A DNA stretch of 64,000 nt from Hymenobacter elongatus (GCF_004745955.1 NZ_SRLD01000013.1:1-64000), one strand, 5' to 3'. Counted from the stretch's first letter, positions 42,509 to 52,269 are shown. Program-made: numbers and translations. The notes: generated by a model not told the origin, from the letters alone.

Positions 42509-43093
42509 TCAACCGGCCCAATACGAAAGAGGCCACTGCTGCCATGTATCCGCCACGCCAGCACGCACCGGGTTTTCTAACGTGTAGGCAATGATGTTGC
42601 GCATTTCGGCCGCGTAGCGCACCACATGGTCGTAGCTTTCCCGGTGCCAGAACTGCCCGGTGCGCTTCAGCAGTCGATTGGCCTCGCGGGCCGTGTGGGC
42701 TTTCACCGATTGCAGCGCCCGTAGCATGGGCACACCGGCCTCCAGTAGCGTGGCTACCAGGTGCACATGGTTGGGCATCACACAGTAGCAAATCAGCGAA
42801 TAGGCCCGCCCATCGAAGAAATGCAGGGCATCGGCGACCAGCTGCTCAATGGCGGGCAGCTGCAGCCACGTCGGGCCGTGCGCCGAGCCATCCAGCAGCG
42901 CGTCGAACTTGCCGAAATACCGCTTTTGCCGCACGTAGGAGGCTTCCTCCGTGGCCGCTTCGCCGTGGTACTCTTCCCGCAGCTGTTCCAGCACAGCCTC
43001 CGGTAACGAGCCGGCCAGCCGGAAGGTAACGAAGACCGTTTCGCCGGGCGGCAATATGTGGGGCAGATTGCGGCGATACTCATAAGGATTCAT
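42509..43093 (-). CDS. REP-associated tyrosine transposase (RAYT, IS200-like)
   Basis: The 194-residue Y1-type HUH nuclease belongs to the TnpA_REP branch. It shows FVTFRLAGSLP near the N-terminus, the HUH motif in CYCVMPNHVHLVATL (near 103-117), and KRTGQFWHRESYDHVVR with the likely catalytic Tyr (near 150-160). RAYTs are single-copy, domesticated transposases that nick and mobilise REP/BIME palindromes, unlike ordinary insertion sequences. A 31-base BIME-type inverted repeat lies just upstream (43123-43213), which fits its substrate. Confidence 0.88.
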   Translation of the reverse strand: MNPYEYRRNLPHILPPGETVFVTFRLAGSLPEAVLEQLREEYHGEAATEEASYVRQKRYFGKFDALLDGSAHGPTWLQLPAIEQLVADALHFFDGRAYSLICYCVMPNHVHLVATLLEAGVPMLRALQSVKAHTAREANRLLKRTGQFWHRESYDHVVRYAAEMRNIIAYTLENPVRAGVADTWQQWPLSYWAG

Positions 43094-43122
43094 GATTCAC
43101 TATAGCGTGGCACTGGTTGTAA

Positions 43123-43213
43123 CGCGAAGTTCCACTTCGCGAGGCATTGAACGTTGACGTTGAATATACCTGACAACGTCGTCGTTCAATGCCTCGCGAA
43201 GTGGAACTTCGCG
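43123..43213. repeat. BIME-type inverted repeat next to the RAYT gene
   Basis: Arms 43123-43153 and 43183-43213 are perfectly complementary over 31 bases. Each arm itself contains a small hairpin (GCGAAGTTCCACTTCGC). The layout is that of two inverted REP units around a linker, immediately upstream of the RAYT start. Confidence 0.9.
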
Positions 43214-43224
43214 GTACAGGCAGG

Positions 43225-44991
43225 CTACTTTTTCTCCACCACCGCCGTAGCAATGCTCAATTCCTTGAGCTGAGCGCCGGAAATGGGCGAAGGCGAGTCA
43301 ATCATCACGTCACGGCCGGAGTTGTTCTTGGGGAAGGCAATGAAGTCACGAATCGAGTCGGCGCCGCCGAAGAGGCTGCAGAGCCGGTCGAAGCCGAAGG
43401 CAATGCCGCCGTGGGGCGGCGCGCCGTACTCGAAGGCGTCGAGCAGGAAGCCGAACTGCGCTTTGGCTTCTTCATCCGAGAAGCCCAGCAGGCTGAACAT
43501 GCGGGCCTGCACGGCCCGGTCGTGGATGCGGATGGAGCCGCCGCCCACTTCCACGCCGTTGATAACCATATCGTAGGCATTGGCCCGCACCTCGCCGATA
43601 GTGGCGGGGTTGTCGAGCAGGGCCATATCCTCGGGTTTGGGCGAGGTGAAGGGATGGTGCATGGCGAAGTAGCGGCCTTCTTCCTCGATGTATTCGAGCA
43701 GGGGAAAATCGACGACCCACAGCGGCGAGAACGTGTCCTTGTCGCGCAGGCCCATGCGGTGGCCCATTTCCAGGCGCAGCTCGCTCAGAGCCTTGCGGGT
43801 TTTACCAGGCTCACCGGCCAGCACCAGCAGCAGGTCGCCAGGGTTGGCGTTGAAGGCGACTTTCCACTTCTGCAGCTCGTCCTGGGAATAGAATTTATCC
43901 ACCGACGACTTCACGCTGCCGTCGCCTTCCACGCGGGCGTACACCAGGCCGGTAGCGCCCACCTGGGGCCGCTTCACGAAATCGGTGAGCTCGTCGAGCT
44001 GCTTGCGGGTGTACATGGCCGAGTTCTGGGCGTTGATGCCCACCACGAGGCCGGCCGCGTCGAACACCGGGAAGCCCTGGCCTTTCACCACGTCGTTGAG
44101 CTCCACGAACTTCATTTCGAAGCGCGTGTCGGGCTTGTCGTTGCCGTAAAAGCGCATGGCATCGGCGTAGGTCATGCGGGGCAGCTCCCCGATTTCCAGG
44201 CCCTTCACTTCCTTAAACAGGTACTGCACCAGCTTTTCGAAGGTGTTCAGAATATCTTCCTGCGTCACGAATGCCATTTCGCAGTCGATCTGGGTGAACT
44301 CGGGCTGGCGGTCGGCCCGCAGGTCTTCGTCGCGGAAGCACTTCACGATCTGGAAGTAGCGGTCGAAGCCCGACACCATCAGCAGCTGCTTGAAGGTCTG
44401 GGGCGACTGGGGCAAGGCATAGAATTCGCCGGGGTTCATGCGCGACGGCACCACGAAGTCGCGGGCACCTTCGGGCGTGCTTTTGATGAGCACCGGCGTT
44501 TCGACTTCGATAAACTGCTGGCCATCCAGGAAGCGGCGCGTGGCCTGGGCCACACGGTGGCGCAGCATCAGGTTATTGCGCACCGGGTTGCGGCGCAGGT
44601 CGAGGTAGCGGTACTTCATCCGCAGGTCGTCGCCGCCGTCGGTTTCGTCCTCGATAAGAAAGGGCGGCAGCTTGGCCGGGTTCAGCACCGTGAGGCTGGC
44701 TACCCGAATTTCGATGCCACCGGTGGGCATCTTGTCGTTTTTGGAGTGGCGCTCGGCCACCGTGCCCGTCACGCTGATAACGTATTCGCGGCCCATTTCG
44801 CGGGCCTGGGCGCGGGTTTCTTCACTCTCCACACCTTCCTCCAGGGCCAGCTGGGTCAGGCCATACCGGTCGCGCAGGTCCAGCCAGAGAATACCGCCTT
44901 TGTCGCGGGTGCGCTGCACCCAGCCGCAAAGCGTAACGGTGTGACCAACGTGTTCGGGGCGAAGTTCGCCGCAGGTATGGGTTCGGAGCAT
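43225..44991 (-). CDS. aspS: Aspartyl-tRNA synthetase
   Basis: This 588-residue class II synthetase charges tRNA with aspartate. An N-terminal anticodon-binding OB fold ([30 protein letters not shown]) is followed by the catalytic core with motif 2 [19 protein letters not shown] and motif 3 [10 protein letters not shown] near the C-terminus. A bacterial-type GAD insertion domain fits between motif 2 and 3 (about 300-420). The start at 44991 is chosen because the synthetase N-terminus is normally MxRTH; the 25 upstream codons are not conserved-looking. Essential for translation. Confidence 0.97.
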   Translation of the reverse strand: MLRTHTCGELRPEHVGHTVTLCGWVQRTRDKGGILWLDLRDRYGLTQLALEEGVESEETRAQAREMGREYVISVTGTVAERHSKNDKMPTGGIEIRVASLTVLNPAKLPPFLIEDETDGGDDLRMKYRYLDLRRNPVRNNLMLRHRVAQATRRFLDGQQFIEVETPVLIKSTPEGARDFVVPSRMNPGEFYALPQSPQTFKQLLMVSGFDRYFQIVKCFRDEDLRADRQPEFTQIDCEMAFVTQEDILNTFEKLVQYLFKEVKGLEIGELPRMTYADAMRFYGNDKPDTRFEMKFVELNDVVKGQGFPVFDAAGLVVGINAQNSAMYTRKQLDELTDFVKRPQVGATGLVYARVEGDGSVKSSVDKFYSQDELQKWKVAFNANPGDLLLVLAGEPGKTRKALSELRLEMGHRMGLRDKDTFSPLWVVDFPLLEYIEEEGRYFAMHHPFTSPKPEDMALLDNPATIGEVRANAYDMVINGVEVGGGSIRIHDRAVQARMFSLLGFSDEEAKAQFGFLLDAFEYGAPPHGGIAFGFDRLCSLFGGADSIRDFIAFPKNNSGRDVMIDSPSPISGAQLKELSIATAVVEKK

Positions 44992-45437
44992 AATCGAAGG
45001 GTAGTCAGATGAAAGAAGCGCGGGGCCGCTCGGCGCAAAGATAGGATTCATGGGCGCGTGCGCCATAAGCGGCGGGCAATGTGGCGGAATTTGCCGGTTG
45101 CGGCCCTAATTAGTCTAAGCTGGAAGCTGAGAAAATTTCGGATCATGCTCTATCTGGCGTCCGCGAAGTCGAAGCACCTCTACCGCAACAGTACCTAGAT
45201 TTAGTTTGGCGGTAGAGATGCTTCGACAAGCTCAGCATGACGGTCTGTGCCCAACAACAGCAGCATGCCAGATGCTTCACTTTGCTCTGCATGACGATAC
45301 TACAATGCACCCAAGTAGTTAAAATTCAGGCAGAATACATATTTCTATATATCTACCAGCAACCCCGGACAACCGTTGACTTGCTTCCGGTGTCTACCTC
45401 TCCACTCCCTACTTTCCACCCCATATCCTTGCAGACT
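44992..45437. repeat. Intergenic region with REP-like element
   Basis: This 446-base stretch between divergent aspS and ABC transporter genes holds a REP-like element at 45142-45242 (CTGGCGTCCGCGAAGTCGAA left; GATGCTTCGACAAGCTCAGC right). No gene was recognised. Confidence 0.6.
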
Positions 45438-46337
45438 ATGGAACTGGTTATCGACAACCTCTCCAAAACGTACCCCAACGGCACCCAGGCCCTCAACAAC
45501 GTTTCGCTGCGCATCGCGCCGGGCATGTTTGGCCTGCTGGGTCCCAACGGGGCCGGTAAATCGTCGCTGATGCGCACGATTTCCACCTTGCAGGAAGCCG
45601 ATGCGGGCACCATTCGGCTCGGCGACCTCAACGTGCTGGAGCAGCCCGAGCAGGTACGGCAGGTATTGGGCTATCTGCCCCAGGAGTTTGGCGTGTACCC
45701 CAAGGTAACGGCCAACGAGCTGCTGGAGCACTTCGCGGTGCTCAAGGGCGTCAGCAACAAAGGGGAGCGGCGGCAGGTAGTGGATGCGCTGCTGCACCAG
45801 ACCAACCTCTGGGAGGCGCGCAACAAGAACCTGGGCGGCTACTCGGGCGGCATGAAGCAGCGTTTCGGTATTGCCCAGGCGTTGCTGGGCAACCCCAAGC
45901 TCATCATCGTGGATGAGCCCACGGCCGGCCTCGACCCTACTGAGCGCAACCGCTTCCACAACCTGCTGGCCGAAATCGGTGAGGACCGCATCGTGATTCT
46001 GAGCACCCACATCGTGAGCGACGTGTCGGATTTGTGCCGACAGTTTGCCATCATCAACAAGGGCCGGGTGCTGTATACCGGCGACCCGCTGGTAGCCATT
46101 GAGGAAATGCGCGGGCAGATCTGGCGGCGCAGCGTGCCGAAAGCCGAGCTGGCCAGCTACCAGCAGCAGTTCGCGGTGATTTCCTCCCGCCTGTTTGCGG
46201 GCCAGACCATCATCCACGTGCATAGTCTGGCTCAGCCCGCCCACGGCTTCGAACCGGTGGAGCCCACGCTGGAAGACGTGTACTTCGCCCGCATTCACGC
46301 CGCCGAGCAAGTGGCCGTGGAGGTGGCAAAGGGGTAA
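45438..46337 (+). CDS. ABC transporter ATP-binding protein
   Basis: The 299-residue ATPase has Walker A GPNGAGKSS (near 36), the Q-loop QEFGVYP, signature YSGGMKQRFG, Walker B LIIVDEPTAGLDP and the H-loop STHI. The last 70 residues (RRSVPKAELASYQQQF) are a regulatory-type tail. It lies upstream of, and in the same direction as, the large permease/peptidase gene with a 162-base gap holding a REP-like repeat, and the two probably make one exporter. Start at 45438 gives the family N-terminus MELVIDNLSKTY. Confidence 0.92.
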   Translation: MELVIDNLSKTYPNGTQALNNVSLRIAPGMFGLLGPNGAGKSSLMRTISTLQEADAGTIRLGDLNVLEQPEQVRQVLGYLPQEFGVYPKVTANELLEHFAVLKGVSNKGERRQVVDALLHQTNLWEARNKNLGGYSGGMKQRFGIAQALLGNPKLIIVDEPTAGLDPTERNRFHNLLAEIGEDRIVILSTHIVSDVSDLCRQFAIINKGRVLYTGDPLVAIEEMRGQIWRRSVPKAELASYQQQFAVISSRLFAGQTIIHVHSLAQPAHGFEPVEPTLEDVYFARIHAAEQVAVEVAKG

Positions 46338-46340
46338 ACC

Positions 46341-46446
46341 AGAACGTCATGCTGAGCGAAGCCGAAGCATCTCTACCGCAGTAGTAATCAAATCACTTTG
46401 GCGGTAGAGATGCTTCGACAAGCGGACGCCAGATGGAGCATGACGT
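46341..46446. repeat. REP-like element between ABC genes
   Basis: AACGTCATGCTGAGCGAAGC at the left end and GGTAGAGATGCTTCGACAAG and GAGCATGACGT to the right form an inverted repeat (arms about 46341-46379 and 46401-46446). It lies inside the ABC transporter operon. Confidence 0.85.
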
Positions 46447-46499
46447 CCCTTTCCGCCACCATCGGCGCAAGCTGTACCTGACTTAGAAACCAACGGACC

Positions 46500-49400
46500 A
46501 TGTTCCTCGAAATCTTCCTGTTTGAAATTCGCTACCGGCTGAAACGACCGGCTACCTACATCTACTTTGCCTTGCTGGCCGCCATAGCCTTTCTGCTGAT
46601 GCTGGCCGTGGGGGGAGTGTTTGGGGTGCGCGTCAGCATAGGAGGCGGGGGCGGCCGGGTGCTGGCCAACTCGCCCTTCCAGATTACCGCCATTCTAATG
46701 GTGCTGAGCTTGTTCGGCAGCTTTATCACCTCATCCATGATGGGCACGCCGGTGTACCGCGACTTTGAGCACCGCACCCATTCGCTGTACTACACCACGC
46801 CCATCAGCAAATTGGGCTACCTGGGCGGGCGGTTCCTGGGCTCGTTTGTCGTCACGGTCGGGGTCTTTCTGGGCGGGGCGCTGGGCTTGTGGCTGGCCAC
46901 CTACTGGCCCACGATGCTGCCCGATAAACTGGGCCCCAACCACCTGGCCACGTATCTGCAGCCCTACCTGCTTATCGTTATTCCCAACCTGTTTCTGACC
47001 GGGGCCATCTTCTTTACCGCCGCTACGCTTTCCCGCTCGGCGCTGGCTATCTACCTGGGCGGCGTGCTGTTTCTGGTACTCTATGTTGTCAGCGACGGTA
47101 TCAAGCAGAACTTCGACAACGATACGGTAAAGAACCTGCTCGACCCGCTGGGTGCCGGCGCCATCAACCTGACCCAGCGCTACTGGACCGTGGCCGAGCG
47201 CAACTCCCAGCTGCTACCCTGGAGCAGCTATATGGTACAAAACCGCTTGCTCTGGGGCGCGGTAGCCGCGCTGACGCTGGCGGCGTGTTACAGCTTTTTC
47301 CGGTTTTCCTTCGCCAATAAAGCCGACTCGGGCTCCCGCCGCAAAGCCGCCGCTGACGCCGAAACGGACCGGCCCACGACCCTGAAGCTGCCCGTCGTCA
47401 CGCCGCGCTTTACGCCGGGGCTGGCCTGGGCGCAGGCCGGGCGGCTGGGGCGGCTGGAGTTTTTCAGCACCGTTCGCAGCGTCTACTTTATCGGTATTCT
47501 GGGCGCGGGGCTGCTGTTCCTGCTGATTGCGGGCCTGCAGGTAGGTAAGATATATGGTACCAACACCTACCCCGTAACGCCCGTGGTGGTGAAGCTGCTG
47601 ATGGGCGCCTTTAGCCTGTTTCAGCTCATCATCATCATTTTCTACTCGGGCGAGCTGGTGTGGCGGGAGCGGGATGCCAACATTCACCAGATCTACGACG
47701 CCATGCCCATGCCGAGCTGGGTGCCCTTCGTGGCCAAGCTCGGCGCGCTCATGCTCATCCAGGTGCTGCTGCTGGCCCTGGTGATGCTCTGCGGGGTGCT
47801 GCTGCAAACCGGTATGGGCTACTTCCGCTACGAGCTGGGCCTGTACGTGAAGGAGCTGTTCGGCTTTCAGCTCATCAGTATGCTGCTGCTCTGCGTGCTG
47901 GCCATGCTGGTGCAGGTGCTGGTGAACAACAAGTTCATGGGCCACGCCATCATGATTCTGTACTATGTGTTCAGCATTTTCAAGGATCAGCTGGGCCTGG
48001 AGCATAACCTGTACAGCTTCAACTCCGACCCCGGCGTGCAGTACTCGGCCATGAACGGCTACGGCCACTTCGTGCTGCCCTATTTCACCTTCAAGTTCTA
48101 CTGGGCGGCCTTTGCCGTGATGCTGGCCATTGCCAGTAGCCTGCTGTGGCCCCGGGGCACCGAAACCCGCTTTTCGTGGCGCTGGCAGCAGCTGCGCTAT
48201 AGCTTTTCGCCGGCCCTGCGGGTGGTGGCGGGCGTGGCCTTGGTGGTTTTCGCGGGCCTGGGAGCCTATATTTTCTACAACACCAACGTGCTGAACCAGT
48301 ACCGCTCCACGGCCCGGCAGGACGAGCTGCGGGCCCGCTACGAGAAAACCTACAAGCCCTACGCCCGCCGGTACCAGCCGCGCGTGGTGGCCGTGAACGT
48401 GGCCGTGGATATATTTCCCGAACAGCGCGACATCCGGTTTCACGGCTCCTACTGGCTGCTCAATGGCAGCGCCCGGCCCATCGACTCGGTGCAGCTCGTC
48501 GGCGATGCCCAGGCCCGGGTGACGCAGCTGCAGCTGGGCCGCCCCAGCCAGGAAGTGCTCCACGACCAGCTCGGCGACCTGTATTTCCGCATCGTGCGCC
48601 TGGCCCAGCCCTTGCAGCCCGGCGACTCGGTGCAGCTCCACTTCGATTTGACCTACACCAACCCGGGCTTTCTCAACAGCGGCTCGAATACCAGCACGGT
48701 CTATAATGGCACGTTTGTCAACAGCTCCGCGCTGCCGCACATCGGCTACCAGGAAGGCTTGGAGCTGGTCGATGATGATGTGCGCAAAGAGCAGGGCCTG
48801 CGGCCCCGGCCCCGCATGGCTGCCGTCGGCGACCCGGTGGCGCGGATGAAGCCCTACGTCAGCAACGACGGGGACTGGATTCGCTTTGAAGCCACGGTGA
48901 GCACCACGCCCGATCAGGTGGCCGTGGCGCCGGGCTACCTGCAAAAGGAGTGGACCACGGGGGGCCGCCGCTATTTCCACTACAAAATGGACGCGCCCAT
49001 TCTGAACTTCTACTCCTTCCTCTCGGCCCGCTACGCCGTGTATAAGGATAAGTGGAAAGACGTACCGATTGAAATCTACTACCAGCCGGGCCACGAGTAC
49101 AACCTCAAGCACATGGCCACGGGCGTAAAAAAGTCTCTGGACTACTACACCACCCACTTTGGCCCCTACCAGCACCGGCAGGTCCGCATCCTGGAGTTTC
49201 CGGGCTACAGTAGCTTTGCCCAGAGCTTCCCCAACACGATTCCCTTCTCGGAAAGCATCGGCTTCGTGGCCCACGTCGACTCCACCGACCCCGAGGATAT
49301 CGACTACCCGCTCTACGTGACGGCCCACGAGGTGGCCCACCAGTGGTTTGGCCACCAGATTGTGAGCGGCAACGTGCAGGGTGGCACGCTCATGTCGGAA

Positions 49401-50123
49401 ACCCTGAGCCAGTACGGGGCCCTGATGGTGATGAAGCACCTGTATGGCGAGCAGAAAATGAAGCGTTTCCTGCGCTTCGAGCTGAACTCCTACCTGACCG
49501 GCCGCGCCATGGAGCGTAAAAAGGAAGTGCCGCTCTATCTGGTCGAAAACCAGCCCTATATCCACTACCGCAAAGGCTCGCTGGTGATGTACGCCCTGCA
49601 GGACTACCTGGGCGAGCAGGTCGTAAATGACGCCATCAAAGAGTACCACGACAAAGTGGCCTACCAGCGCGCCCCGTTTACCAACTCGGTGGAATTCCTA
49701 ACGGCCCTGCGCCGGCACACCCCGGATTCGCTCCAGTCCCTGGTGACGGACCTGTTTGAGCGCATCACGCTGTATGAGAATAAGGTGGACTCGGCGGAGT
49801 ACCGCAAGCTGCCCAACGGCCAGTACCGCGTGCAGTTCACCATCGACACCAAGAAGCTCTACGCCGACTCGCTGGGCAATGAAACCGCCGATACCCGGTC
49901 CCGCTCGCTGATTGAGGTGGGCGTGATGGGCCGTAAAAAAATAAACGGCAGCTGGCAGGACGTGCCCCTTTTAATGCAGAAGCGCCGCCTGCGCCCCGGC
50001 CACCACCGCCTCGAATTTACTGTGCCCCGGAAGCCGGAGCGCGTCGGCATCGACCCGTATAACAAGCTCATCGACCGCAACCCCGACGACAACCTCAAAG
50101 CGCCCGAGGAGAAGAAGGCGTAG
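46500..50123 (+). CDS. ABC-2 permease fused to an M1-family aminopeptidase
   Basis: The 1207-residue fusion starts with an ABC-2 type permease (about 1-600; around 12 membrane helices such as FLEIFLFEIRYRLKRP, LLIVIPNLFLTGAIFFTAATL, LLLALVMLCGVLL). It continues, after a last membrane helix near 585-600, into an extracytoplasmic M1 peptidase (about 640-1200). The zinc site is TAHEVAHQWFGHQ (HExxH near 943) with the downstream Glu in LMSETLSQYGALM, matching the family spacing seen in such fusions. Substrate-binding RKGSLVMYALQDYLGEQ follows. It probably couples export, or extracellular peptide trimming, to ABC energy from the upstream ATPase. Substrate unknown. Confidence 0.9.
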   Translation: MFLEIFLFEIRYRLKRPATYIYFALLAAIAFLLMLAVGGVFGVRVSIGGGGGRVLANSPFQITAILMVLSLFGSFITSSMMGTPVYRDFEHRTHSLYYTTPISKLGYLGGRFLGSFVVTVGVFLGGALGLWLATYWPTMLPDKLGPNHLATYLQPYLLIVIPNLFLTGAIFFTAATLSRSALAIYLGGVLFLVLYVVSDGIKQNFDNDTVKNLLDPLGAGAINLTQRYWTVAERNSQLLPWSSYMVQNRLLWGAVAALTLAACYSFFRFSFANKADSGSRRKAAADAETDRPTTLKLPVVTPRFTPGLAWAQAGRLGRLEFFSTVRSVYFIGILGAGLLFLLIAGLQVGKIYGTNTYPVTPVVVKLLMGAFSLFQLIIIIFYSGELVWRERDANIHQIYDAMPMPSWVPFVAKLGALMLIQVLLLALVMLCGVLLQTGMGYFRYELGLYVKELFGFQLISMLLLCVLAMLVQVLVNNKFMGHAIMILYYVFSIFKDQLGLEHNLYSFNSDPGVQYSAMNGYGHFVLPYFTFKFYWAAFAVMLAIASSLLWPRGTETRFSWRWQQLRYSFSPALRVVAGVALVVFAGLGAYIFYNTNVLNQYRSTARQDELRARYEKTYKPYARRYQPRVVAVNVAVDIFPEQRDIRFHGSYWLLNGSARPIDSVQLVGDAQARVTQLQLGRPSQEVLHDQLGDLYFRIVRLAQPLQPGDSVQLHFDLTYTNPGFLNSGSNTSTVYNGTFVNSSALPHIGYQEGLELVDDDVRKEQGLRPRPRMAAVGDPVARMKPYVSNDGDWIRFEATVSTTPDQVAVAPGYLQKEWTTGGRRYFHYKMDAPILNFYSFLSARYAVYKDKWKDVPIEIYYQPGHEYNLKHMATGVKKSLDYYTTHFGPYQHRQVRILEFPGYSSFAQSFPNTIPFSESIGFVAHVDSTDPEDIDYPLYVTAHEVAHQWFGHQIVSGNVQGGTLMSETLSQYGALMVMKHLYGEQKMKRFLRFELNSYLTGRAMERKKEVPLYLVENQPYIHYRKGSLVMYALQDYLGEQVVNDAIKEYHDKVAYQRAPFTNSVEFLTALRRHTPDSLQSLVTDLFERITLYENKVDSAEYRKLPNGQYRVQFTIDTKKLYADSLGNETADTRSRSLIEVGVMGRKKINGSWQDVPLLMQKRRLRPGHHRLEFTVPRKPERVGIDPYNKLIDRNPDDNLKAPEEKKA

Positions 50124-50145
50124 CGCGTATATTATCCTCGTTCTG

Positions 50146-50175
50146 AAGCCCGGCCCGCCACGGCCGGGCTTTTTG
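50146..50175 (+). terminator. Terminator after the permease/peptidase gene
   Basis: AAGCCCGGCC pairs with GGCCGGGCTT across a six-base loop and is followed by a T-run, 22 bases after the stop. Confidence 0.8.
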
Positions 50176-50312
50176 TTTGGGCGCCGGGCTAACGCCAGCC
50201 GTACTACCTTCGTACCCCAGACCGGCGGCTTGCGGACCGCAATAATTTTGGCCCGGATTCTGCAATGCGCCTCCCCGATACTGCTTACCTGCTTTCTCCC
50301 CTCCTCCTGAAT

Positions 50313-50777
50313 ATGAAACGTACCGTTCTTTTCGCCGCTGCCGCCCTGTTGGCTTTTTCCACCGCCCAGGCCCAGACGTCGCCGACCAAGATCAAAACCA
50401 AGTCCAAAACGGAGTCGGGCACCACGGTTAAAACCAAGACGGAAGCCGACGCCGAGCCCGTGACCCTGAACGGCCCCATCAAGCGGGTAGAGACGCTGTC
50501 GGGCATCGACGTATTCCCCGCCTCGGGCGGCAATACCATCATGCTCAGCTTCACCCAGCAGTTCACCAAGCCCGGCACGCTGGTGATGACCGACTACAAG
50601 AACAAGCCCGTGTACACCACCGCGCTGGACCCGAACAACAACACCGGTCAGCCCGTGGATCTGGGCCGCATTCCGGCCGGTACCTACATGATAGAAGCCA
50701 AAACCGGCAACTACGTGTACTGGAAGAAGGTGCGCATCAAGTATCCTTCGGCCCCTGTGTCGAGAAAACGTCGCTAG
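50313..50777 (+). CDS. Small secreted protein of unknown function
   Basis: The 154-residue protein begins with a signal peptide (MKRTVLFAAAALLAFSTAQA) and a Lys/Thr-rich stretch (KIKTKSKTESGTTVKTKTEADAE-type). A beta-rich domain then ends with GRIPAGTYMIEAKTGNYVYWKK, reminiscent of the folded T9SS sorting domains and related Ig-like tails, though no canonical sorting motif is seen. Start at 50313 is set by the signal peptide. Monocistronic; role unknown. Confidence 0.65.
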   Translation: MKRTVLFAAAALLAFSTAQAQTSPTKIKTKSKTESGTTVKTKTEADAEPVTLNGPIKRVETLSGIDVFPASGGNTIMLSFTQQFTKPGTLVMTDYKNKPVYTTALDPNNNTGQPVDLGRIPAGTYMIEAKTGNYVYWKKVRIKYPSAPVSRKRR

Positions 50778-50809
50778 AACCGCTATAAGGCCTTAGTTCG
50801 CCTCCGGAA

Positions 50810-50832
50810 TCGTTCTGATTTCGGGGGCGTTT
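50810..50832 (+). terminator. Terminator after the small secreted gene
   Basis: CGCCTCCGGAAT pairs with ATTTCGGGGGCG in about 10 of 12 positions, followed by TTTTATTT, 32 bases after the stop. Confidence 0.55.
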
Positions 50833-50942
50833 TATTTCGGCCGGCTTTCCGGAACAGGCCCTCCCGGCTGGCGCGTTTCATCCACTACTTTCCTGCCGCG
50901 CCGCGCTCCTTCGCGGTGGCCCGGCTACCTTGCCGCTCGCTT

Positions 50943-51509
50943 ATGAAAACATTCCCCTTTTCCGGCCGTCTGGCGGCCCTGCTGCTGGCAGTGGTGCTGC
51001 TCACCGCCTTTGGCGGCCCCAAGCTGACCAAAACTTCCGTTGGCAAAGGCATCACCATTGGGGTGCCGGCCGGCTTCACGGCCCTGCCCGACGAGGGCAT
51101 TGCGGTAAAATATCCCGCGCCCCGCAAGCCACTGGCCGTTTTCACCAACCCCAGCGGCCGCGTCGATTTGAGCGTCGCCCAGAAGCCGACCACGTTTTCG
51201 GACCGGGACTACGCGCTACTGCTGAAGATTTATAAGGCCAGCATTCAGAATATGTATTCCAAGGTGGAATTTCTGTCGGAGGATATTCGCACCGTCAACA
51301 AGCGCGACTTCGTGGCCCTGGAGTTCGTTTCGTCGGTGGCCGACAACAAGCGCGGCAGCAATCTGACGCCGATTCGTCGCTACCAGTTTGTGCAGTATGC
51401 CATTCAGGGCGACCAGCTGCTGGTGTTCACCTTCAACTGCCCCGCCGACGAGCAGGCCCAGTGGCGCCCCACGGCCCAGGCCCTGATGCAGAGCATTACG
51501 GTGAAGTAG
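50943..51509 (+). CDS. Putative secreted protein
   Basis: The 188-residue protein has a signal peptide (GRLAALLLAVVLLTAFGGPK) and a predominantly beta/alpha C-terminal domain with VDLSVAQKPTTFSDRDYALLLKIYKASIQNMYSKVEFLSE and YQFVQYAIQGDQLLVFTFNCP. The layout (polar helix, two-strand, FTFNCPA end) resembles small periplasmic proteins of unknown function in Cytophagales; no family name can be given. Start at 50943 is set by the signal peptide. Confidence 0.65.
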   Translation: MKTFPFSGRLAALLLAVVLLTAFGGPKLTKTSVGKGITIGVPAGFTALPDEGIAVKYPAPRKPLAVFTNPSGRVDLSVAQKPTTFSDRDYALLLKIYKASIQNMYSKVEFLSEDIRTVNKRDFVALEFVSSVADNKRGSNLTPIRRYQFVQYAIQGDQLLVFTFNCPADEQAQWRPTAQALMQSITVK

Positions 51510-51523
51510 GAAGATGGCCGTTT

Positions 51524-51683
51524 GTCATTGCGAGCAACGCGAAGCAATCCGTCCTCTGAAATGTAGAAAGCACTCTTCTGTGAAAAGCCCTTAATCGTTG
51601 CATACGAATAAGGGCTTTCTGGTAAAAGGATGGGGAAACCTTCGCAGAGGACGGATTGCCTCGTCATTCTCCCTCGCAATGAC
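51524..51683. repeat. Long inverted repeat (GTCATTGCGAGC type)
   Basis: GTCATTGCGAGCAACGCGAAG at the left (51524 onward) pairs imperfectly with CCCTCGCAATGAC ending at 51683, and an inner hairpin AAAGCCCTTA / TAAGGGCTTT lies at about 51577-51619. The type with GTCATTGCGAG ends and AGCAATCCGTCCTC/GAGGACGGATTGC inner arms is another palindromic family of this genome. Confidence 0.8.
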
Positions 51684-51715
51684 ACATTAAACTCACTATC
51701 TCACCATCTCAGTTT

Positions 51716-52162
51716 ATGACCCTTTCCCTGTATTCCGACGAGCAGTACATGCGCGAGGCGCTGAAGCAGGCGCGCTATGCCTTGCAGGAGGAGGAAATTC
51801 CGATTGGGGCCGTGGTGGTGATGGACAAGCAGATTATTGCCCGCGCCTACAACCAGACGGAGAAGCTGCGCGACGTGACGGCCCACGCCGAAATGCTGGC
51901 CCTAACGGCGGCGGCCAACTACGTGGGCAATAAGTACCTGGCCGACTGCACGCTGTATGTAACGGTGGAGCCCTGCGTGATGTGCGCCGGGGCCAGTTTC
52001 TGGGCGCAGGTGAAGCGCGTGGTATACGGCGCAGCCGAGGAGAAGCGTGGCTTCCGGCGGCACGGCAACCTGTTGCACCCCCGCACTGAGCTGGCAACGG
52101 GCATTCTGGCCGACGAGTCGGCTGAGCTGATGCGGCAGTTCTTCGCGCAACGGCGTAAATAA
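51716..52162 (+). CDS. tadA: tRNA-specific adenosine deaminase
   Basis: The 148-residue cytidine/deoxycytidylate deaminase-fold protein has the zinc-binding HAEM motif with catalytic Glu (VTAHAEMLAL) and PCVMCAG. N-terminal YMREALKQARYALQEEEIPIGAVVV and the tail GFRRHGNLLHPRTELATGI match TadA, which converts A34 to inosine in tRNA-Arg. The ATG at 51716 follows a long inverted repeat. Essential in most bacteria. Confidence 0.92.
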   Translation: MTLSLYSDEQYMREALKQARYALQEEEIPIGAVVVMDKQIIARAYNQTEKLRDVTAHAEMLALTAAANYVGNKYLADCTLYVTVEPCVMCAGASFWAQVKRVVYGAAEEKRGFRRHGNLLHPRTELATGILADESAELMRQFFAQRRK

Positions 52163-52269
52163 CCTACTTTTGGTTCCTGCTGAGCTTACCCGCCACAACC
52201 CTGGCGGGGGCATTGTAGTTACTACCTCGTCCCTTTCCTTCTCATCATCCAACTCAACCTTCACGGCTT

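Noticed and set aside
43189..45012. 607-codon open frame on the plus strand opposite aspS
   Set aside because: It is the antisense shadow of aspS with unlikely composition (His- and Gly-rich) and no domain.
45438..46337. ABC ATPase considered as exporter for the Cys-free lanthipeptide
   Set aside because: It is over 30 kb away, has no C39 peptidase domain, and is clearly paired with the M1-fused permease.
47214..49649. 811-codon open frame on the minus strand opposite the permease/M1 gene
   Set aside because: Composition is skewed to His/Gln/Val with no folding pattern; the plus strand encodes a well-recognised fusion.
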